From Lycium barbarum (lineage: Eukaryota > Streptophyta > Magnoliopsida > Solanales > Solanaceae): a stretch of 64,000 bases of DNA. Positions 57,524 through 64,000 of the stretch are shown in pieces. The translations under genes and the position numbers were made by a program. Each line of letters opens with the position of its first letter. The stretch's first letter is position 1. The notes below the pieces were generated by a model. That model did not search any database. It was not told the origin of the DNA and was given only the letters and a program-made list of their open reading frames with translations. The stretch is from assembly GCF_019175385.1 (NCBI RefSeq), contig NC_083345.1:5805205-5869204 (forward strand), written 5' to 3'.

Positions 57524-57926
57524 TGTGAAAAATTAAAGTTAATTTTTTGAAAGAATAAATATCATAGATATTTAGAAGAATATCTAGAATGGTCTAGTGT
57601 AGCATCTTAGATAATTATCTTATAGAAATATCTAGATGTTCTAGAGTATTACTAAAACATAAAAGTTGCTAGAATTTTCTTGCAGATGTATCTAGAAGAG
57701 TAACTAGAATCATCTATAGACAACTATAAATAGGGATGATCTTATGCATTTCTAATCAACCCAATTGAAAATCATTCAAGCCAATTCAAGAGAGCCTTCT
57801 TCCATTACAAAGTTCTCCTTTCCAAAACTTACTCTTCTTTAGTTGAATCTTCCGATCTCAGTTAACGATCTTGGGCTAGCAGAAGGTCTCTTCGATTTAC
57901 TTTTTCTTCTGCTATATTTCTCTACA
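57524..57926 (+). repeat. 3' LTR of the 55-kb element
   Basis: 403 bp, preceded by the polypurine tract and followed by AAATC. Confidence 0.92.
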
Positions 57927-57931
57927 AAATC

Positions 57932-58318
57932 TAAATAGACTCCTCCCTGCTCAAAAGTTTCTCATAATTGTACTTTAACATAAAAAGACACCGTTATTCA
58001 CCACTCTCCATCTGGTTAAATTAAAAGATCTTGAAGATAATTTTTACCAAATAATGAGGATGACAATGAAAACTGGGAGCGATTTACCTCAATATCATAG
58101 CGGACGGAGCTTAACCATCTTACAATAACTTGTTTTTACAATATAAAACTCAAGAAATACAAACACAACAACATACTCAGTGTAATCAAACTCAAGAAAT
58201 AAACCTTACATAATAACCAAACACCAAGCAGTAGATCGGTTGTGCAAAAGTAGAACCATAAGTAAGCATAGAGTTAATTAAGACGAACAACATAATTTGG
58301 AAATTTGTGGAAGGTGAG
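57932..58318. other. Right part of the dispersed repeat copy 2, then lectin 3' flank
   Basis: 57932-57975 (CTAAATAGACTCCTCCCTGC, AAAAGTTTCTCATAATTG) continues the sequence interrupted at 55276. From about 58000 to 58318 lies the region downstream of the lectin gene, which should hold its poly(A) site. No ORF. Confidence 0.5.
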
Positions 58319-58858
58319 TTAAACATCTTTCTCATCCTTCACTCGAAGATCTTTCAAGTTGATTATGGAGGATATGATGGGCTTCACATAGATACCAATA
58401 CTCTCAACGGCATACTTAGTCTTGGTGCCATGAAAACCACCAAAAAGACGGTGATTTCCTATCTGAAAGGTGAAGTGTTTGGCAGCAGATGAAGATATGA
58501 CGTATTTGGCATCAGATGAAGGCTTCACAAGTCCAAATGGTCCATAGGAACCCTTGCTGGTGCTAAATTTGATAGCTTGCAGAACTGGAGAGTACGCATT
58601 GTCGTCGTAGGAACCGCTTAGAGAAGTAAGAAACTCTGATGGATAATCAAAGACAACTGCATAGAAGTTCTCACAGCGATCACCACCATGCTTGTCTGAT
58701 TGAATCAACTTGCCATTCTCATAGAACAAGAACTGAAGTGAATAGACTGTGTCTTCGCTGTAGGAAACATAAATCCCAGCAACTTGGTCTCGTCCCTTTT
58801 CATCCCAAATGGTTCCACCTCTACGTCCTCCCACTGGCCCAACTTTGTTCATGTCCAT
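58319..58858 (-). CDS. Jacalin-related lectin, single exon, 179 aa
   Basis: Jacalin-related lectins bind mannose or galactose glycans through a beta-prism fold; in plants many are cytoplasmic and stress-induced. The ORF starts MDMNKVGPVGGRRGGTIWDE (GG loop at residues 10-15) and covers one jacalin domain to about residue 158. Typical strands are visible: GIYVSYSEDTVYSLQFLF, SGSYDDN, IKFSTSKGSYGPFG and FGGFHGTKT, then SIGIYVKP. A basic and acidic tail (LRVKDEKDV) follows. There is no signal peptide or membrane segment, which fits a nucleocytoplasmic lectin. The C-terminal sugar-site motif normally has Asp (GX3D, LDSIG); here it is AVESIG with Glu152, so binding may be altered. No intron is needed. 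It is complete in length for a one-domain member. It could be an intronless copy of a longer gene. Confidence 0.85.
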   Translation of the reverse strand: MDMNKVGPVGGRRGGTIWDEKGRDQVAGIYVSYSEDTVYSLQFLFYENGKLIQSDKHGGDRCENFYAVVFDYPSEFLTSLSGSYDDNAYSPVLQAIKFSTSKGSYGPFGLVKPSSDAKYVISSSAAKHFTFQIGNHRLFGGFHGTKTKYAVESIGIYVKPIISSIINLKDLRVKDEKDV

Positions 58859-59472
58859 ATTCTCTATTGCTTCTGAATTGGCCTAGTTGGAAGATCTAGT
58901 TATCTATAAAAGCACGAACCCAAGCAAAATGTTAACCTTTTTACCCTTTAAAAATAGATTTCGCAGTGGACGAATATCATTTAATTATTTTCTTAATACT
59001 TATGACTTTAAGACAATTAAAATTTTGTTTATTAAATTAAGATTTACCTTATATAGATTGTACTAATATTTAGACTTTAGCTTATAGTAAACTAACAATC
59101 TCTTTAAAATCCTCTACCACTGAACACGGAAGTCTCCCTCCACGCTCTTCTTGTTCTTCTCATCTCAGTCATCACGGGCTTATTACAAATTATGTCATAA
59201 CCTTATTACAAATTGGTCCACAAGATCCTGGTGGATCGTTAAAAGTTCTGATGGATTTGTGTCTTGCCACAAGTCTTGATTGGGTCATAACTGGTACAAA
59301 TTGTTTGCAAATCCTTACAGAACTTCAAAAACAAAAATTTCAGCAATACATTTGTTGCTTCAAAAATTGTCCAAATCAGTTCATATCAGCTCCTTAATTA
59401 AACCCTCCCTTCATTCCATTTTACTTGGCCTTTATTAACTTAGAATTCTCCTTAAGAAACTATTTATTAGGG
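58859..59472. other. Lectin 5' flank and intergenic DNA; no gene
   Basis: The minus-strand leader is short. TTTTATAGAT at about 58898-58907 (minus) could serve as a weak TATA element. A Stowaway-like fragment (CCTCCCTTCATTCCATTTTA near 59405) lies just left of the solo LTR. Confidence 0.4.
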
Positions 59473-59477
59473 TTACC

Positions 59478-61967
59478 TGTCACACCCTAACGAGGGGCAT
59501 GACGGGCTCCGACCCATTTGGCCGGGAACCACCTGACGTAACAGTTACCTTGAACAACATATAACATAACTCAAAGAATACCTACACGCAAAAAGGGCCC
59601 AACATAAAAATATCCGGTAATCCAACATATATGTGCATATGCGAACCAACAAGGTCGCTACAACATCACGAGTATCATAGAGCCGGCAAGGCTACCTAAC
59701 TTACTAACTACGTACAAATGTCTACAGGCCTCTATGGAATATAAACTGTAGGAAGGACGGGACAAGGCTTCGTCATACCTATATGTACAAATCAAAATAT
59801 CATACCAAAATAGACTGCTGCTCCGAACCAAGTGGAGCATACTAACTGCAGCTGAGGGAAGATCCTACCGTGCTGGGCTGCTCGCCTGACTACCTAAACC
59901 TGCGGGCATGAACATAGCGTCCACAAGAAGGGACGTCATACGAATAATATACTAAGTATGTAAGGCATGGATAACAACATAATACAGATATGAAAGTAAC
60001 ATGAAATAAGAGAGAGATAACCTGTACGTCTAGATGCCTCTTGAGGCGAATGTCATGCATACTTCTTAAAAAAAATATTTTTATACATATATATAGTACC
60101 ATGCCCGGCCATTAAGGCTCGGTGTTATATATAGTATCATGCCCGGCCATTAAGGCTCGGTGGTATCATCATTAGCCCGCGTCCGGAGCGATATCATAAC
60201 ATGTCCACTGCAGTGGTGTGCACATCTATGTGCCATGCCCCGCCGACTATAACGCAGCGCGATGTGAGAAAATACATACATATAGATAAAGCATGCATGA
60301 GAGCCCAATCAAAAGCCACAAATGTATCGGAGTAACGTAAGGTCGGTAGCCTCCGATTAAATTATGGATCAATCATCATCGTTTATCCCACCTTGAAAGA
60401 ACAAGGGTCATAAAGTGAGATTACCAACATTGAAGGAAATTAAGAAATTGTAAAGTAAGCTCAATTATCTCATAATAATATAAAGCTCATGTACTTGGAA
60501 ATCTCTATGAATAAAATCATCTCATAATAACATGAAATCCGTATGCCTTGGGGCTTTGATAAATAAATCCCTCATAATCACCGTCATGGTTATCATAAAA
60601 AAATTATTCATCTTTAGCATCATAAAAACTTTAAGAGTCATGAATCTCTAACATTCTTGGAAATGAGGATTTTTTTAATAGAATTCATGCATGGGTTGGT
60701 AGGAAAAAAATCATGCCTTTAGAAGCTCAATAACATCATAAGGATCATGAGATTCGTGGACTTCTAGCATCGTGGAACCAAGGATATTATGGGTATGACA
60801 CAAAAATTTATAACAAAAGGACCATGCCTTAGAAAGAAAGGGACTAGCCTTAACATACCTGGAGGCTTATTTCTCGACTTTCCAACTTACTTCCTGTCTT
60901 GAAATTAACTTAAGATCGTTCGCAATCCCGTAATCTACATATAAAACAATTCAAACTATTATTATACTCATCCACGCATGTTCGTCTTAAGCCTTTAATT
61001 CGAATCCATTTAGAATCTGCTGAAATTCGGGGCAACATCTCCCTTGTATATATGCCTAGCCCGAAATCACAATACCAATAACCAACAACAACAACAACCA
61101 TACCAATATCAACAACAATATCATCAAGATTCGACAAGATAAATATGCACAATTACATCCAAAACTTTCTTCAAACCTTAATCCATACGCCAATAATACC
61201 AACGCAATAATTATAACTCTTATTCTCGTAAATATTCCTGAATCAATATTAATAAAAAGAGATTCATACCTTACTTTTGCTAGAATAGCAAAATCTTCAA
61301 TGTTTACTTGAATCCAAGTCAACTCCAACACAAAACAAAACTATAATCGCGGCTATACGTTACTTGGACCTCGATTAATACTCCGTCACTTGAAAATTAT
61401 GTAAAATCATCACTTGATGGTGTATATAAGCTCTCCTATGTTGGCTGAGCTTTCTAGAGTATTTGGGAAGTTTATTATGGAGAAAAAGATGGATTTTAGC
61501 CCTTATATAGTGGATTAAAGTCGGTTGGCACTGTAGCACTGTATCAGCGCGCGACACTGTGCGTTAGCACAATGCAGTCCCCTACTCTGCCCGCCTAACT
61601 TGTAACGTCCATAATTCTCTACTCGAACGTCGTATCGACGAGCGGTTTGTTGCGTTGGAAACTAGACTTCATGAACTTTAATTAGGCTTTTGCTTTGCTT
61701 CAAAACTCCTCATATACTAAAAGATGTTCTTCCTTAAATTTGGGCCAAAATTGCCCCCCATATTTTTCTCCAAAATTCCAAAAACTTAATTCCCTTAATT
61801 TACTTGCTCTCCAATCCTCCCATAGCTTACTATATGAACTTAAACCCTCATAACCAAAAAACAATTGATGCACATGTTCTCGTATATCCTTGAAAGTAAC
61901 TCCAGTATCCAGACTTAAAACATCCAACACTTATAAATCTTAACGTACGAAACTACGGGGTGTAACA
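59478..61967 (-). mobile_element. Solo LTR, gypsy-type, 2,490 bp
   Basis: Starts TGTCACACCCTAACGAGGG on + and ends ACTACGGGGTGTAACA. TTACC flanks both sides (59473-59477, 61968-61972). No internal domain is present, so recombination between two LTRs left one copy. A minus-strand TATATAAG at 61503-61510 about 460 bp from the TGTTACACCCC end, followed by a transcript-like leader, shows minus orientation. Two copies of GCCCGGCCATTAAGGCTCGG occur near 60101-60163. ORFs inside are not genes. Confidence 0.9.
61503..61510 (-). promoter_or_regulatory. TATA box of the solo LTR
   Basis: TATATAAG on the minus strand. Its position matches the TATATAA in the LTR inside mudrA, relative to each LTR's 5' side. 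Confidence 0.5.
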
Positions 61968-61972
61968 TTACC

Positions 61973-62498
61973 GACTTCATTTTTATTGAATTCAGAAGGA
62001 AGAATCTATTGTGACCTAAACACTGGTGAATTATTCAGTATTTATCAAAAATAGTTTCTTGGAACTCAAAGATGGTTGTGACCCTAAAACATAGAGTTAG
62101 AGATACTAATTCATTGTTGGCTATTAGACTATGTAAATCTAAATAAAAGAATCTATAATTATAGCAGTATGAAAATTATTATTCTTTCTCAATTTATTTG
62201 ATACTTTACGCTTTCCAAAAGTTAATTTGACTTTGTTTTTAAGCTAAATTGGAATGGATCAACTCAACATTTTAAAATTAAAATATAGATATTCAAAAAT
62301 TATACGAAAGTACTATAAGATGCAATTCTTCTCATGTCAATATGATGAAATAATATATTTTAAAATGTTGGTAAAAATTCTTATAATTTGAATCTCAAAA
62401 AACGAAAAATGTTGCATAAATTATAACAAATGGAGTAAGAAAAAGAATTACGCTGTAACACATGAAAATAAAAGCACTATGTTGACATTAGTACCAAA
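61973..62498. other. AT-rich intergenic DNA; no gene
   Basis: No ORF, repeat or motif stands out. Confidence 0.5.
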
Positions 62499-62500
62499 TA

Positions 62501-62785
62501 CTCCCTCCGTCTAGAATTATTTGTTGTTTTATTTATTTTACACGCCCCTTAAGAAATATTAATGAGAAGGGGTATTCGATTAAATTTACTCTTATTTATG
62601 TCTAAGTTATAATCTCTCTCTATTAAATGTTTATTCGATTTATGTATCATCTTCGTTAATGACAAAATTCTACTAAGGATAAAATAGAAAAAAAATAATT
62701 AACTGTGGCTTGAACTTCTAAAACGATAAATAATTTGAGATAATTATTTTTAATAATCACGATAAATAATTTAAGATGGAAGGAG
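62501..62785. mobile_element. Stowaway-type MITE
   Basis: 285 bp with ends CTCCCTCCGTCTAGAATTAT and the inverse of CTCCTTCCATCTTAAATTAT, flanked by TA. Confidence 0.82.
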
Positions 62786-63024
62786 TAGCAATTAAATAGG
62801 ATGTTAAGTCTCGAAAATAAAAAGTAGTAATTTATAGTAGTGAAAAGTAAATTTAAAACATACATAATTTTATACTCTTTTGAAACAAATCACACCCGAA
62901 TGGGAGTAATGGGCAAGTTAAATGGAAACAGTTGTCAGCCACAATGATAATGAGAAAATGGACCCACTAACAACATACCCCATACCGCCATGTCAAAGGG
63001 CTAGAAGGTCTGCACAACCAAATA

Positions 63025-63239
63025 CTCTCAGTTTCAATTTATATGAACTTATTTTCTTTTTAATTCATATCAAAATAAATAATTTTTTTCTTAATTTAGA
63101 AACAAATTCACTTTATGAAATAATTTACAGCCACATAAATATTCAAGACTTATTTTGAGTCACAAGTTTTAAAAATCTTCCTTCTTTTTTAAATGTCGTA
63201 CCCAATAAAATGAATTCATATAAATTGAAACTAAGGGAG
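63025..63239. mobile_element. Stowaway-type MITE, second family
   Basis: 215 bp. CTCTCAGTTTCAATTTATAT at the left matches the inverse of CTCCCTTAGTTTCAATTTAT at the right, flanked by TA. Sequence like its interior (TTATGACTTGTTTTAGACCACAAGTTT) is found at 44307-44516, inside the Helitron. Confidence 0.8.
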
Positions 63240-64000
63240 TACTAACAAAGCATGCACAGTGATCAACTTAATTGGATGAATGAAAAGTCAGAACTAAATG
63301 CAAAAATAACCAAAATGCAACTTACAAATTAATTAATAACACTCAAGCAAACATGTCGTCGATCCAACACTTTAACTCATATTTTTATATAGTAGTAAAG
63401 TAAAAATAAACGAGACTGATGCGGCAAAGCATAAGTTAATTTATTTTTTATTTTGATCATTCTTTTTTCTCAAAGCTTTTGAAAATATGTAACCTTAGTT
63501 GAATATTAAAGAAAATACTAGAATTAGAGTTTATTTGGTTTAGCCAAATTTAAGTAATTTTTAGGCACAAGTACTTAAGCTGAATTTATAAATAAACAGA
63601 TAAAAATGTTGAAGCTGAAATGCGCAGTTGATGTATTTGATAAAAAAAATGATGATAAACAACTTTTCTGTTAAAATAGCTGAAATACCCTTAAAATGAA
63701 TGAATAAAAATACTGGACCTGAAAATAAGCGGTTGATATTTTTGATTAAAAAAAAATGCTTATAAACGTCTTTTCTGTTAATTAAATGGAAACACCTTTA
63801 AAACTGTTAACATTAAAAAAAATAAGCTTATTATTCAATATTTTTAATAATATCAAATTAACTCAAAACACAAACTAATTTGTGTTTCCATTCCCTTTAG
63901 GATGTAAATTGATTAGATAAGATTATTTTTTATAAATTTAGATTATTTATTTAAATAGCATGTAATAATTAGTACCATGATCAAAAACACTTTTTCCTTC
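63240..64000. other. AT-rich end of window; short tandem duplication
   Basis: Around 63590-63800 two imperfect units of about 120 bp share CTGAAA, GCGCAGTTGAT/GCGGTTGATA, TTGATAAAAAAA/TTGATTAAAAAA, CTTTTCTGTTAA and TACCCTTAAAA/CACCTTTAAAA. No gene. Confidence 0.5.

Larger units (their letters stand above)
55277..57926 (+). mobile_element. Non-autonomous copia-type LTR element, 2.65 kb
   Basis: The LTRs are 403 bp each (55277-55679, 57524-57926), starting TGTGAAAAATTAAAG and ending ATTTCTCTACA, with AAATC on both sides (55272-55276, 57927-57931). I count about 19 differences between LTRs, so it is older than the 19.6-kb element. The primer site TGGTATAAGAGCC (one base off the usual TGGTATCAGAGCC) follows the 5' LTR at 55680. 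The polypurine tract AAGGGGGAG precedes the 3' LTR. TATAAATA lies at about 55487 in the LTR. The pol core is missing. Confidence 0.92.

Noticed and set aside
19595..57931. Same 5-bp target duplication AAATC at the 19.6-kb and 55.3-kb elements
   Set aside because: A five-base AT-rich match between unrelated elements is expected by chance; no other link was seen.
61056..61331. 91-codon and 80-codon minus ORFs (60910-61331)
   Set aside because: Within the untranslated part of the solo LTR; AAC/GTT-type low complexity.

Overview
The window is nuclear DNA of a flowering plant, probably a member of the Solanaceae. The evidence is spliceosomal introns, very AT-rich intergenic DNA, dense nested plant transposons (Mutator-like, Ty3/gypsy, Ty1/copia, Helitron, Stowaway and Tourist MITEs) and LTRs with TGTCACGACCC-type and TGTCACACCC-type ends that are common in Solanaceae. 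The family assignment rests on recognising repeat styles and is not proven. Only two host protein genes and one tRNA gene look intact. Almost everything else is mobile DNA.

Layout. 1-12.9 kb: a decayed Mutator-like element with two convergent genes, a ULP1-type (C48) protease-like gene with a DUF1985 region on + and a mudrA-type transposase on -. The transposase is split by a gypsy-type LTR (about 8.73-11.89 kb). 12.96-14.25 kb: remnant of a copia-type gag with primer site and LTR stub. 15.8-16.7 kb: a terminal-inverted-repeat element that has captured part of a chloroplast ferredoxin-thioredoxin reductase variable-chain gene. 17.1-19.1 kb: nested TIR elements with CCGACGG palindromes. 19.60-31.16 kb: a young 11.56-kb Tat-type Ty3/gypsy element with 889-bp LTRs, AAATC target duplication, a full-length gag-pol carrying three in-frame stops, and a second, unrelated LTR inside its 5' part. 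31-37 kb: MITEs, a tRNA-Leu(AAG) gene beside a tRNA-Glu remnant, a Helitron end, and a 2-kb tandem array interrupted by a Tourist MITE.

37.12-43.93 kb (-): the main host gene, an endonuclease III-type DNA glycosylase/AP lyase (NTH1). Ten exons reconstructed by eye join in frame to 306 codons, with one GC-AG intron. 44.26-45.15 kb: a small Helitron. 49.02-51.47 kb: a small copia-derived element whose gag block is inverted relative to its LTRs. 51.7-55.1 kb: at least four TIR elements nested in one another. 55.28-57.93 kb: a non-autonomous copia-type element. 58.32-58.86 kb (-): an intact jacalin-related lectin ORF. 59.48-61.97 kb: a 2.49-kb solo LTR with TTACC target duplications. 62-64 kb: Stowaway MITEs and AT-rich DNA.

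A diverged repeat at about 44.2-45.8 kb is present again at about 51.5-58.0 kb. Each copy acts as an empty site for an insertion in the other (the Helitron in the first, the copia-type element in the second). The host genes are functionally unrelated: NTH1 repairs oxidised pyrimidines in DNA and the lectin binds carbohydrate. I found no bacterial-type operon, CRISPR array or convincing new biochemical system. The most unusual items are the captured FTR fragment, the two-LTR chimaera and the inverted-block copia element.
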